Part shown: positions 45,375-54,488 of the stretch, piece by piece
Position numbering within the stretch: the first letter of the stretch is position 1
Layout of the letters: each line of letters begins with the position of its first letter
Source: Chryseobacterium sp. FH2
GTDB taxonomy: Bacteria > Bacteroidota > Bacteroidia > Flavobacteriales > Weeksellaceae
Length of the DNA stretch: 64,000 bases
Assembly: GCF_001045455.1 (NCBI RefSeq)
Contig: NZ_LFNE01000009.1
Span: forward strand, 78,495-142,494
Reading direction: 5' to 3'
Translations under genes and position numbers: made by a program
The notes under the pieces: model-generated
The model's database searches: none
What the model was told of the DNA's origin: nothing
What the model saw: only the letters and a program-made list of their open reading frames with translations

Positions 45375-48137
45375 ATGAAAAAGTTGATACTATTTCTGGT
45401 ACTTTTGTTTTCTGTTTTTAATTTTTCGCAAACAACAAAAACGTTATATACTTGCCCGATGCATCCCGAAGTTATTTCTTTGCAACCAGGCGATTGCCCA
45501 AAATGCGGAATGACTTTAAGGAAAAAAGCGATTGTGCAAAAGCCTGAAGTTGCAGAAAAACCACAGGTAAAAACTTTGCCGAAAACAGAAACAAAACCTG
45601 AAATTAAGGATGAGATCACTAAGGTTGAGAAAAAAGCTGCAATAAGAAAGGTAAGGAAATCTTTTGAAGCTGATAAAATTAAACCTTCTCTAAATTTAAA
45701 AATCCAAAATAAAACTTCATCTGAACAATTTCAGCCTAAAAAAATCTACACTTGTCCAATGCATCCCGAAGTTACTTCCGATAAACAAGGAAAGTGCCCG
45801 AAATGCGGAATGGATTTAGTAGAAATTGAAAATAAATTTCAATCTCAACAGTCTGAAAAAGAATCTCGAAATTATGTTTTAAAGAGAAATTCAGAAAATG
45901 GAAAAGTTAGTTTTGGAGGGAAAACCGTTCGTTATGATCTGTATGTAAAAGATACGATTGTGAATTTTACAGGAAAAAACCGCCGAGCGATTGCTGTCAA
46001 CGGAAAATTACAGGCTCCGACCTTATATTTTACAGAAGGAGATACTGCGGAAATTTATCTTCATAATATGCTGAAAGAAAATACAGGTTTTCACTGGCAT
46101 GGTGTGATTGTACCAAACGAACATGATGGAGTTCCCTATTTGACGACTAAACCTGTAAAACCGGGAGAAACGCATTTATATAAGTTTGCAATTTCCCAAA
46201 ACGGGACGTATTGGTATCATTCCCACGACGGTTTGCAGGAACAAATAGGAATGAATGGAATTTTGGTTTTCAATAAAAGAGATGGAGAGCCAAAGATAAA
46301 TTATACTAAAGAAATCCCAGTATTACTGGGAGATTGGAGTGATGAAGATCCGACACAGATTGCGAGACGGCTTCACATGGCGAATACAGATTGGTATGCA
46401 ATCAAGAAAAATGCAGTTCAAAGTTACTGGGAAGCCATAAAATCCGGAAACTTTGGAACAAAAGCTCTGAACGAATGGAAAAGAATGGAAGCGATGGACG
46501 TAAGTGATGTTTATTATGATAAATTTCTCATCAACGGACAACCAACTTCTGATTATTCTCAATTAAAAGCGGGTGATAAAGTTCGGCTGAGAGTGGCAAA
46601 CGGGGGGTCTTCCACTTATTTTTGGCTGAATTTCAGCGGTGGTAAAATAAAAGTTATTGGAAATGACGGAAATGATGTTGTTCCTACGGAGGTTGACCGA
46701 CTAATTATTGGTGTTTCAGAAACTTATGATATTGAAATAACGATTCCTGAAAATAAGAGTTTTGAATTTCGCGCCACTTCGGAAGATAGAATAGGGCATG
46801 CTTCACTTTGGCTGGGGGCAGGTGAAAAAATTGAGGCTCCGAACTTACCGGGATTAAAACTTTTTGAAGGCATGAAAATGATGAACGGAATGATGGAAAT
46901 AAGCGGCAATATGAAGCCGATGAATATGACGATGAGCAATCAGATGATGGATATGAATGAAGTCATGTATCCTGAACTTTCTGAAAGTCAAAGAAAAATG
47001 ACAATGAAGCATATGAATGAAATGATGGGAAGAAAGTCTAAAGAAAAAGAGCATTCAAATCATTCAGGAATGGATACGCAGGAAGAGAAGTCTATTAAAA
47101 GACTGTCTTACAATATGTTGAAATCTCCCGAAAAAACAATTCTTCCGACAGAAAATGTTCGTGAAATAAAATTCACTTTGGAAGGAAATATGAACCATTA
47201 TTTATGGACTTTAGATAACAAAACTGTTACGGAAACGGATAAAATTTTAGTGAAAAAGGGCGAAATTCTGAGAATTACGATGTACAATAATTCTATGATG
47301 CGCCATCCGATGCATCTTCACGGTCATGATTTCAGATTGTTAAATTCAAAAGGAGAGTATTCCCCGCTGAAAAATGTAGTTGATATTATGCCGATGGAAA
47401 CCAATACGATTGAATTTGCCGCCAATCAAGATGGCGATTGGTTTTTTCATTGTCATATTCTGTACCATATGATGGCAGGAATGGGAAGAATTTTTAGTTA
47501 TGAAGATTCAACACCGAATCCTCAGCTTCCGGATAGAAAATTGGCCTGGAAAAATTTCATGAAAGATAACCGAATGATAAGTTCAATGGCGATGCTTGAT
47601 ATTCAGACTAATAAGATGCATGCAGAAACCATGACTATGTTCGGGCCGAGATGGGCAAACCTGAATGAATTTCATACAAATTGGGATTTTACTCATTTTG
47701 ACGGAAATTTTAAAGTCGGAAGATTTTTAGGGAAATTTCAATGGGCTTTACCTTATGCAGGTTTTAGAATTCAAAAAAATCATGAAATTATGGAAAGACG
47801 AATGATGGAAGAAATGGGAATGAATTTTGATGGGAAAAGAACTTGGTTTAGACAGCAAAAAGCCTCTAAAAATAAAGCGACTTTCATTGTTGGTATGCAA
47901 TATCTTTTACCAATGCTAATTACAGCTGATGCAAGTATTGACCAAAACGGTAAAGTTTTACTGGAATTAAGCCGGGAAGATATTCCGCTTTCGAGAAGAC
48001 TGAGAGGAAATTTTACTGTAAATTCTGACGGAGAATTCAACACAGGATTACGATATATTTTACAAAAATGGTTATCTGTTTCCGGAAATTATGATAACGA
48101 ACTGGGGTGGGGAGCCGGGATTACTTTAACCTACTAA
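45375..48137 (+). CDS. Multicopper oxidase with two heavy-metal-binding domains and C-terminal barrel-like domain
   Basis: 920 residues. Signal peptide; two heavy-metal-binding modules (YTCPMHPEV...CPKCGM at residues 25-46 and 125-146) joined by a Lys/Glu-rich linker; then a CopA-type multicopper oxidase with all four copper clusters: HWHG (240-243), HSH (282-284), HPMHLHGHDF (644-653) and HCHILYHMM (692-700). A Met/His-rich segment (about 500-575) sits inside the oxidase. The last ~170 residues (KFQWALPYAGFRIQ, GLRYILQKWLSVSGNYDNEL, final Y) look like CopB-type outer-membrane strands. Predicted to oxidise Cu(I) in the periplasm. Confidence 0.9.
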   Translation: MKKLILFLVLLFSVFNFSQTTKTLYTCPMHPEVISLQPGDCPKCGMTLRKKAIVQKPEVAEKPQVKTLPKTETKPEIKDEITKVEKKAAIRKVRKSFEADKIKPSLNLKIQNKTSSEQFQPKKIYTCPMHPEVTSDKQGKCPKCGMDLVEIENKFQSQQSEKESRNYVLKRNSENGKVSFGGKTVRYDLYVKDTIVNFTGKNRRAIAVNGKLQAPTLYFTEGDTAEIYLHNMLKENTGFHWHGVIVPNEHDGVPYLTTKPVKPGETHLYKFAISQNGTYWYHSHDGLQEQIGMNGILVFNKRDGEPKINYTKEIPVLLGDWSDEDPTQIARRLHMANTDWYAIKKNAVQSYWEAIKSGNFGTKALNEWKRMEAMDVSDVYYDKFLINGQPTSDYSQLKAGDKVRLRVANGGSSTYFWLNFSGGKIKVIGNDGNDVVPTEVDRLIIGVSETYDIEITIPENKSFEFRATSEDRIGHASLWLGAGEKIEAPNLPGLKLFEGMKMMNGMMEISGNMKPMNMTMSNQMMDMNEVMYPELSESQRKMTMKHMNEMMGRKSKEKEHSNHSGMDTQEEKSIKRLSYNMLKSPEKTILPTENVREIKFTLEGNMNHYLWTLDNKTVTETDKILVKKGEILRITMYNNSMMRHPMHLHGHDFRLLNSKGEYSPLKNVVDIMPMETNTIEFAANQDGDWFFHCHILYHMMAGMGRIFSYEDSTPNPQLPDRKLAWKNFMKDNRMISSMAMLDIQTNKMHAETMTMFGPRWANLNEFHTNWDFTHFDGNFKVGRFLGKFQWALPYAGFRIQKNHEIMERRMMEEMGMNFDGKRTWFRQQKASKNKATFIVGMQYLLPMLITADASIDQNGKVLLELSREDIPLSRRLRGNFTVNSDGEFNTGLRYILQKWLSVSGNYDNELGWGAGITLTY

Positions 48138-48141
48138 AGAT

Positions 48142-48171
48142 AGACTGCTTCAATTTTGAGGCGGTCTTTTT
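48142..48171 (+). terminator. Terminator of the copper module
   Basis: 10-bp stem with two G-U pairs (48142-48151 with 48158-48167), loop AATTTT, then T run. Confidence 0.75.
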
Positions 48172-48272
48172 ATTTTCCACAGAGGTTGCATATAAATTTC
48201 AAATAACAATATAATATAAAAACAAGTGTTAATCCTTCTGGCATCGATTATTAAGTATCAAGATTGAATTTA

Positions 48273-48872
48273 TTATTTTACATTTTTCAATTCGTTTAAT
48301 AATTGATTTTGTTTCGTGATAAAATTTTCTAGGCTATCTGTTTTTAAAGGATGTGCATCTTGATATTTTTCTATTTCAGGAAGGGTTTTTCTGATTTTGA
48401 AAACGATATATTCATCATGAATTTTTACTCGGTTTTTATTTATTTCTTCAATTAAATCTTTGATATGTTTAATTTTTGAGTTGTATTCCTCTGAACTAAA
48501 TTTGATTTCTTTTTCGATTTCTTTTCTTGTTATAGAATCAGTTACAGATTTTGCGAGAGTTTCAGCATTATTATAATATGTTTCAGATTTACTTATAATA
48601 TTATCATATTGTGAAGTTATTTCCTGAGTTTTGCCATCAATGCTATTTACTTTATTATTTAAGATCTGAAGTGTCTTGTCGTTTTTGATTAATTCACCAT
48701 AAATTTGATGAATCATGTTTACATCACGCGAATATAGTTTACTGTCTTTTAAGGAAGTTATTGAAGATTCTGCGTTATCAACAGCATTTTCTACAAGTGG
48801 CTTATTGTCGGGTTTATTTTCTCCACAAGAAAAAAGCAATATCAATGACGAAGCTAAAAATATTTTTTTCAT
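48273..48872 (-). CDS. Hypothetical helical lipoprotein
   Basis: 199 residues. Signal with lipobox LFSC (Cys 16). The mature part is almost wholly helical and charged, with coiled-coil-like stretches (for example NNKVNSIDGKTQEITSQYDN and EEINKNRVKIHDEYIVFKIR). No recognised family. Probably anchored in the outer membrane facing the periplasm. Independent unit; the promoter region is occupied by a REP-like palindrome. Confidence 0.65.
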   Translation of the reverse strand: MKKIFLASSLILLFSCGENKPDNKPLVENAVDNAESSITSLKDSKLYSRDVNMIHQIYGELIKNDKTLQILNNKVNSIDGKTQEITSQYDNIISKSETYYNNAETLAKSVTDSITRKEIEKEIKFSSEEYNSKIKHIKDLIEEINKNRVKIHDEYIVFKIRKTLPEIEKYQDAHPLKTDSLENFITKQNQLLNELKNVK

Positions 48873-48892
48873 AGTTTGTTTTTAAATTCTAT

Positions 48893-48978
48893 TGTCATTT
48901 CAACGGAGAAATCTCTTAATGTAATTGATATATTTATTTAGAAATTCTTCACTTAGATGCACTACGTTCAGAATGACA
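48893..48978. repeat. REP-like imperfect palindrome
   Basis: Left arm TGTCATTTCAACGGAGAAAT (48893-48912 and on); right arm, read in reverse, TGTCATTCTGAACGTAGTGC then ATCTAAGTGAAGAATTTC (48978-48941). Member of the same family as 17393 and 22749. The right arm carries an extra ATCTAAG heptad relative to the others. Confidence 0.6.
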
Positions 48979-49038
48979 AAGTATGTTATTAAAACTTGAT
49001 TTTGTTTAATTAGTTGAAGATACCCTAAGGTTTGTTAC

Positions 49039-49070
49039 AAAAAAAGCGAAGCTTGAAAATCAAACTTCGC
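49039..49070 (-). terminator. rpoD terminator
   Basis: On the minus strand an 11-bp stem with one mismatch (49070-49060 with 49056-49046) is followed by T7. Confidence 0.8.
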
Positions 49071-49093
49071 CTAATACATTGTTACGCTAAAAA

Positions 49094-49960
49094 TTATTTA
49101 CCTAAATAAGATTTTAGAATCTTGCTTCTGGTATTGTGTTTTAGTCTCTTAATCGCTTTTTCTTTGATCTGACGAACTCTCTCTCTGGTAAGGTCGAAAG
49201 TTTCACCGATTTCTTCAAGAGTCATCGGGTGTTTACCGTTTAATCCGAAGTACAATCTTACTAAGTCGGCCTCTCTTGGAGTTAAAGTATTTAACGCTCT
49301 TTCGATCTCTATTTGAAGAGATTCAAGCATCAAATCTTTATCAGGACTTGGAGATTCTCCGGAACGTAATACATCATAAAGATTAGAATCTTCACCTTCT
49401 ACCAGAGGCGCATCCATAGACAGGTGTCTACCGGAGTTTTTCATAGATTCTTTGATATCTTCCTCGCTCATGTCAAGAACTTCAGCCAATTCTTCCGGGG
49501 AAGGCGGTCTTTCGTTTTCTTGTTCAAGGTGAGCGTATGCTTTGTTAATTTTGTTGATGGAGCCGATTTTGTTCAATGGCAATCTTACAATTCTTGACTG
49601 TTCTGCCAGAGCCTGTAAAATTGATTGACGAATCCACCAAACCGCGTAAGAGATAAATTTGAAACCTCTTGTTTCATCATACCTTTTTGCTGCTTTCATC
49701 AGTCCTAAGTTACCTTCATTAATCAAATCGGGTAAAGAAAGACCTTGATTCTGGTATTGTTTTGATACTGAAACTACGAAACGAAGGTTGGCTTTGATTA
49801 ATTTCTCCAGTGCAGCTCTGTCGCCTGCACGTATTCTTTGTGCCAAATCTACTTCCTCGTCCGCAGTGATCAGCTCAACTTTACCAATTTCCTGCAAATA
49901 CTTGTCTAATGAAGCAGTTTCCCTGTTGGTAACCTGCTTGGTGATTTTTAATTGTCTCAT
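49094..49960 (-). CDS. rpoD: Primary RNA polymerase sigma factor
   Basis: 288 residues: the short Bacteroidota form of sigma-70 lacking region 1.1. Region 1.2 ([20 protein letters not shown]), region 2 ([53 protein letters not shown]), region 3 ([20 protein letters not shown]) and region 4.2 ([20 protein letters not shown]) are all intact. It would recognise the TTTG-N19/21-TAnnTTTG promoters seen across the window. Confidence 0.95.
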   Translation of the reverse strand: MRQLKITKQVTNRETASLDKYLQEIGKVELITADEEVDLAQRIRAGDRAALEKLIKANLRFVVSVSKQYQNQGLSLPDLINEGNLGLMKAAKRYDETRGFKFISYAVWWIRQSILQALAEQSRIVRLPLNKIGSINKINKAYAHLEQENERPPSPEELAEVLDMSEEDIKESMKNSGRHLSMDAPLVEGEDSNLYDVLRSGESPSPDKDLMLESLQIEIERALNTLTPREADLVRLYFGLNGKHPMTLEEIGETFDLTRERVRQIKEKAIKRLKHNTRSKILKSYLGK

Positions 49961-50153
49961 TTATTTTATCCTCAAAAAAGAGTTACTATAATATTATACG
50001 TTTGAAAAGATAAAAAGGTTACACATGTTTTAATTATTTTTCATTTAATTAAAATGAATTTGAAAAAATAGTTGTAAATTGTGGCTCCCACGACTCAGAA
50101 TGTAGATTTTGAGTAAAATTATTCTAAAATTTTAATGGTTTAAAAATATTATC

Positions 50154-50181
50154 AAAAAAAGCGAAACTTAAGTTCCGCTTT
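50154..50181 (-). terminator. Terminator of the nuclease gene
   Basis: Minus-strand stem AAAGCGGAACTT/AAGTTTCGCTTT with one mismatch (50181-50158), followed by T7. Confidence 0.7.
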
Positions 50182-50229
50182 ATAATTTTTAAGTTTGATT
50201 ATTTTCCAGAAGTCAGTAATAATAGACTA

Positions 50230-51021
50230 TTAAAACAAATCATTCAACAATTTAGCTAATCTTAAACCTCCGTAAAGAAGTTGTCTTTCTAAGGTATCAT
50301 TAAATTTATACTGATAGTCATAAGATAATTTTGAACCATCCGGTGTTTGTGCATAGATTTTATTCGCGATTTTATGAGAATCATATAACCAGTCTTCCAA
50401 TGTTCCCGTCTGGATTTGTTTTACTTCGTCGTTAGACTTAATATCCAAAAGCTTCGAATATTCTGTATAGCTGTATTTTTGAGAATCTACTAACTTCCCG
50501 TCCCAGACTGAATGTAGATTTGTTTTATCTCCAAAATATGTAACGTTGATTTTGTTTCCTCCCAAATCCTCAGAACGGCCAACGTGTAAAGGCTGTGCTA
50601 AATCTCCCATAATATGAATTAGGAAAATTAAAGCAATTTTTCTGTCTTTTTCAGAAGTTTTTTCATCCTTAATCTGGCTTGATAACGTTTTTACCTGAGT
50701 ATACAAGCTCGGACCAGCCTGGGCTTCCAAATTTTTCTCAAAGGCTTTGAAATCCGTTTGTGGATCAATATTTACATAATGCCAAGCTGAAGCCTGTTTC
50801 CAGACACCTGTAGTATCAGATTTAATAAAATCCGGCCAGTTTGCCCAATAAGCAAGGCGTTCTTTACCCATTATTTTTTTGATTTCCCTTCTTGCCTTTC
50901 CGGAAAGGTGGTTTTCTGCGATTTCTGCAATAATTCTGTGCCCCGTCAATCCCCATGCATAAGAATAAAGCGAAGATGTAATGAATGCTAAAATCAGAAT
51001 TTTAGAATAAATACTTTTCAT
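50230..51021 (-). CDS. S1/P1-family zinc nuclease, secreted
   Basis: 263 residues from ATG 51021; ATG 51033 is possible but leaves hardly any leader. Signal peptide MKSIYSKILILAFITSSLYS, mature protein starting near the conserved Trp of AWGLTGHRIIAEIAENHL. Zinc ligands: that Trp, LAYWANWPDFIKSD, ASAWHYVNIDP, FLIHIMGDLAQPLHVGRSED and NLHSVWDGKLVD. Degrades single-stranded DNA/RNA or 3'-nucleotides outside the inner membrane, for nutrient salvage. Normal length. Confidence 0.93.
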   Translation of the reverse strand: MKSIYSKILILAFITSSLYSYAWGLTGHRIIAEIAENHLSGKARREIKKIMGKERLAYWANWPDFIKSDTTGVWKQASAWHYVNIDPQTDFKAFEKNLEAQAGPSLYTQVKTLSSQIKDEKTSEKDRKIALIFLIHIMGDLAQPLHVGRSEDLGGNKINVTYFGDKTNLHSVWDGKLVDSQKYSYTEYSKLLDIKSNDEVKQIQTGTLEDWLYDSHKIANKIYAQTPDGSKLSYDYQYKFNDTLERQLLYGGLRLAKLLNDLF

Positions 51022-51043
51022 TTTAAATAACATTTTCAAGGGG

Positions 51044-51051
51044 CAAAGATA
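51044..51051 (-). promoter_or_regulatory. -7 box TATCTTTG for the nuclease gene
   Basis: Perfect TAnnTTTG on the minus strand, 22 nt before ATG 51021. Confidence 0.55.
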
Positions 51052-51262
51052 CGGTTAATTTGAAGTTTAAGAATAAGCTTAATAAGAAAGGGTGTATAAA
51101 TTTAACTCAATCTTAAAATAAGATTTGAACTTAACTTTAATTTTATATGTTTTACCGTATTTTTACGGATAATGATGTATAATATTCTTTTTAATGCCAA
51201 TAAATTAGTATTTTTAAAATAAAATTATTGGGAAAATGTTTTTTCAATAATAAGAGATATAT

Positions 51263-51270
51263 TACCTTTG
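51263..51270 (+). promoter_or_regulatory. tssG promoter, -7 box TACCTTTG
   Basis: Perfect TAnnTTTG. The ATG at 51272 lies 1 nt downstream, before the expected transcript start, which moves the real gene start to 51296. Confidence 0.6.
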
Positions 51271-51295
51271 CATGCCGATAATCACAGGAAACACT

Positions 51296-52237
51296 ATGTA
51301 TGAGAATAATATTGTAGATATGAATTACAATAAGCTGCAGACAGATTTTAAAGCTGAATCTGTGGCAGTCAACCTATTGAAATACCACAGAGCAGTAAGC
51401 AATATTTTTATTGAGCGAATAGGAATTAATGATAGAGCTTATTTAAAGGATATCAAAAGTATTTCAAGCAATTATTTAGGTTTTGACGAAGAAGTCTTTT
51501 TGATAGAAACATATAGGGAGGGGATTTATGATTATCTTCCGGAAGGGTTGTTTCATCCGCCATCGCTTGGGGCTACCCGAAAAAATGTAGAAAGTGTCGT
51601 AAAAGAAATTCGCAAACAAAAAAGAGTAGAAGAGGACGCGAGAAAGTTTTTTAAACCTTTTGAACTAGAAATATTTTTCACCGAAATCAGTTCTTTGCTT
51701 AAAGAACATGATTTTGATATTTCAAGTGATACAGATTCTTTACTTGATACGGTGAGTGAACTTTGGCCTCTACTCAGCCTGCTTGATAAAAAGAATGCTT
51801 ATATTTTTATCTATATTTTACCTTTTTTTCATCAAATCAGGGGAGATAAAAGATGGTTTGAAAGATGTATGACAGCATTTTTACAAGTTCCCGTGGAAGT
51901 CACTTTTGCACCGAATATTATTGATGATATCGAAGAAAATGATGATTCGATGTTGTTGGGGAATTCGAGATTGGGAGTGACCTATATTCCGAGCGGAAGA
52001 CATATGGACGGACAGAGAAACTGGGTAGTAAATATAGGGCCGATTCCTTATTCAGACATGAAGAAATATATTGATGGAAATCCGTTCAGGAAGGTTCTTC
52101 AGGCTTTGTATGATTATTTTTTACCAGTAAGTGTAGATGTGAAGGAAAATTTTATCACAGAAAAGAAGGAATATTCATTTGCTTTAGAAGATGATGAAAG
52201 AAATGCTAACCGCCTTGGATACTCTACATTTCTGTAA
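51296..52237 (+). CDS. tssG: T6SSiii baseplate protein TssG-like
   Basis: 313 residues from ATG 51296, chosen because the promoter box ends at 51270. Soluble. VNLLKYHRAVSNIFIERIGI, EEVFLIETYREGIYDYLPEG and ATRKNVESVVKEIRKQKRVE followed by ARKFFKPFELEIFF fit the divergent TssG of the Bacteroidota type VI secretion subtype iii; the baseplate wedge is TssE-F-G. The C-terminal half has the beta pattern SRLGVTYIPSGRHMDGQRNW. First gene of a tssG-tssN-tssK operon (54-nt gap to the next). Assignment rests on pattern plus neighbours. Confidence 0.68.
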   Translation: MYENNIVDMNYNKLQTDFKAESVAVNLLKYHRAVSNIFIERIGINDRAYLKDIKSISSNYLGFDEEVFLIETYREGIYDYLPEGLFHPPSLGATRKNVESVVKEIRKQKRVEEDARKFFKPFELEIFFTEISSLLKEHDFDISSDTDSLLDTVSELWPLLSLLDKKNAYIFIYILPFFHQIRGDKRWFERCMTAFLQVPVEVTFAPNIIDDIEENDDSMLLGNSRLGVTYIPSGRHMDGQRNWVVNIGPIPYSDMKKYIDGNPFRKVLQALYDYFLPVSVDVKENFITEKKEYSFALEDDERNANRLGYSTFL

Positions 52238-52291
52238 AATATTTTACTATATTTACAACTACCAACAAAATATTAATTTGAAAAGAAAAAA

Positions 52292-53191
52292 ATGGAAATT
52301 TCTTCAGTAAAAGGAATCTTTTTTAGGTATATTTTAATGCCTTTATTTGCGGTTATCATGATGGTTATTCTTGGGGTAATCAGAAGAAATAAACCTGCCA
52401 TAAAAATCAAAACCATTATCATATACGTTCTGCTTTGCAGCTTGTGCCTTGCTATTCCTGGAATTTTCGGGTTTGCAGGCAATCTTTTTAATCCTTATTG
52501 GTACCTTATTTCGCAAATTATTTACCTTATTTTTGGTATTATTCACGTCAATTTATTGCATAGATTTTTCAGAAAGCATATTGATTCTGTGGGGATGAGT
52601 ATTTTGTTTGAATCTATACTCTCAATCACTTGTATTGCTTTTGGGGGCTACCTTTTTTATCTGATTTTTGAATGGATGAGCAGGGGAATGGGATATCCTG
52701 TCATGGCTGCCACCAGCATGTTTATTTTCCTGGTTCCGATGGTATTTTACTATTGTTATATCCAGTTTATCAGCATTCCGGTTGATATTTACAAAACATG
52801 GAGATACTCACCCGATCAAAGGCTGCCGGATTTTGAAGGTGCTGATTTTGACAGATTAATGGTTTTAAATGTTGAATTAAGTAAGAATTTAGAAGATGCC
52901 AACAGATTTAGAATTAAAGCTAAAACTTTGCCGACAGGAGTAACTTTCGGGGACTGGTTTTACAGGGTGGTAGATGATTACAACCACAAAAATCCAAGCT
53001 CTATTATTCATCTTTCAGATCAGGAAAGAGAGCCTTATTACTGGATTTTCTATACAAAAAAATCATTTTTCAGTTTCAGAAAATATATAGATTTTGATAA
53101 GGATATTGCAACAAACAGTATTTCGGAAAACGAGGTGGTGATTTGTAAAAGAGTGATCCAACACGAAGAAGAAGGAATAAGAAGACCATAA
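52292..53191 (+). CDS. tssN: T6SSiii membrane protein TssN
   Basis: 299 residues. Five hydrophobic helices in the first 165 residues (for example FFRYILMPLFAVIMMVILGV, IIIYVLLCSLCLAIPGIFGF and PVMAATSMFIFLVPMVFYYC) and a soluble C-terminal domain of about 120 residues (LPDFEGADFDRLMVLNVELS; TLPTGVTFGDWFYRVVDDYN; EREPYYWIFYTKKSFFSFRK). This is the TssN architecture; TssN is specific to the subtype iii membrane complex, which lacks TssJ-L-M. Identification from architecture and position between tssG- and tssK-like genes. Confidence 0.7.
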   Translation: MEISSVKGIFFRYILMPLFAVIMMVILGVIRRNKPAIKIKTIIIYVLLCSLCLAIPGIFGFAGNLFNPYWYLISQIIYLIFGIIHVNLLHRFFRKHIDSVGMSILFESILSITCIAFGGYLFYLIFEWMSRGMGYPVMAATSMFIFLVPMVFYYCYIQFISIPVDIYKTWRYSPDQRLPDFEGADFDRLMVLNVELSKNLEDANRFRIKAKTLPTGVTFGDWFYRVVDDYNHKNPSSIIHLSDQEREPYYWIFYTKKSFFSFRKYIDFDKDIATNSISENEVVICKRVIQHEEEGIRRP

Positions 53192-53217
53192 AACACACAA
53201 TTTTAAAGATATCTAAT

Positions 53218-54357
53218 ATGATACAGCCTATTAAACATTTTGCAATCAATTGGGTAGATGGGATGAAAGTTTCCCAGAGACACCTTAATGATCAGGATAA
53301 TTTTTTAATCGATACTATCAGGGATTCCAACTCGCTTGGGATTACAGCATACAATTACGGACTTCTGCCAATCTCAAACGAGTTTACGGACAGAACGATT
53401 TTTGATGTTCATAATACAGCAACCAATGATGTACAATTGGTGATAAAACGTTGCAGTGCAGTGACTCTGGCCGGTTACCGAATTGAGCTTAACGATAGGA
53501 GAGTGAGCGTGAAGTCATTGGCAAAATCAATGAATGAAGAGCAGGCTGATGGAGATTATTATATTTTGATTTCTGTCAATCCTTTTGATAAAGTGCCTTT
53601 CGGGGATATCGATCCTGAGGAAATTCCGCCTCGACATCCAAATGCACAGCCTAATCATCATATCGAATTACTTCCTGTCACCTCTCTGAACAGCAGTTAT
53701 TCCGGAGGGAATTATCTGATTATCGGAAAGGTAGATTTAAAAGGAAATATAGCACAGGTAGATTCTAATTTTATTCCACCATGTACGTCGGTTCAGAGTC
53801 ACCCGGCGTTGCTGGATTATTACAATAATTTCGCTAAATCAATAGGCAACTTACAGCAATACGCTTTCAAAATTATTCAAAAATCTTCACATAAAAATCA
53901 AAACACAGCGTTAGCTCAAAATGTTAAGTTTCTGTGTAATACATTGGTTACGACTTTTGGAGATATGTATTTCCAGTTCAGAAATATCACGCCTTATCAA
54001 CCGCCTGTATTTTTGATTGAATCTTTTGCAAAACTGGCGCTTCGCCTATACAATGCGACTCAGGTTTTAGTTCCTGCGGAATTGGAGGAAATGTTGAATT
54101 ACAGTTTGGAATGGAGCGAAATTGCACCCCATACACTATTAAACCAACTATCCATAGTAGCAGAAACGAATTACGACCATCACAATTGTGGAGAACCGCT
54201 TGTTTATATCCAGCAGATGTTGAGAAGTTTGGAAATTATTTTTTCTAAATTGAGTGAGCTGGATTATATTGGTCAGAGAAAAGAAAATATTATTGTTAAT
54301 GAGCAGGAAGTTACGAATAATAACAATCCAAAAAGAGGTTGGAGTGTTTTAGATTAA
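53218..54357 (+). CDS. tssK: T6SSiii TssK-like baseplate adaptor
   Basis: 379 residues, soluble. The opening HFAINWVDGMKVSQRHLNDQ matches the TssK N-terminus ('v.W.eGm.l.pqHf..qd'). The middle (CSAVTLAGYRIELNDRRVSV; YYILISVNPFDKVPFGDIDP) is strand-rich, and the C-terminal half is helical (LNQLSIVAETNYDHHNCGEP; VYIQQMLRSLEIIFSKLSEL). TssK links the baseplate to the membrane complex. 26 nt after tssN; a terminator follows, so the operon contains only these three genes. Confidence 0.72.
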   Translation: MIQPIKHFAINWVDGMKVSQRHLNDQDNFLIDTIRDSNSLGITAYNYGLLPISNEFTDRTIFDVHNTATNDVQLVIKRCSAVTLAGYRIELNDRRVSVKSLAKSMNEEQADGDYYILISVNPFDKVPFGDIDPEEIPPRHPNAQPNHHIELLPVTSLNSSYSGGNYLIIGKVDLKGNIAQVDSNFIPPCTSVQSHPALLDYYNNFAKSIGNLQQYAFKIIQKSSHKNQNTALAQNVKFLCNTLVTTFGDMYFQFRNITPYQPPVFLIESFAKLALRLYNATQVLVPAELEEMLNYSLEWSEIAPHTLLNQLSIVAETNYDHHNCGEPLVYIQQMLRSLEIIFSKLSELDYIGQRKENIIVNEQEVTNNNNPKRGWSVLD

Positions 54358-54381
54358 AATAAGTTCAGCTTAAAAAAATAT

Positions 54382-54414
54382 AAATCCCGTTATAGAAATT
54401 TCGGGATTTTTTAT
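54382..54414 (+). terminator. Terminator of the tssG-N-K operon
   Basis: Stem AAATCCCG/CGGGATTT (54382-54389 with 54402-54409), followed by a T run. Confidence 0.85.
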
Positions 54415-54488
54415 GTAGAATTGGTTGAATAAAGATCTATTTTAAGTAAAAAATAAACTTACAAGCATTTAAAAAAACAATTTATCAA

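Noticed and set aside
46854..47054. His-rich minus-strand ORF
   Set aside because: Mirror of the Met-rich segment of the multicopper oxidase; CAT codons are simply ATG reversed.
51272..51295. Upstream ATG of tssG
   Set aside because: It lies 1 nt after the -7 box, so it would not be within the transcript.
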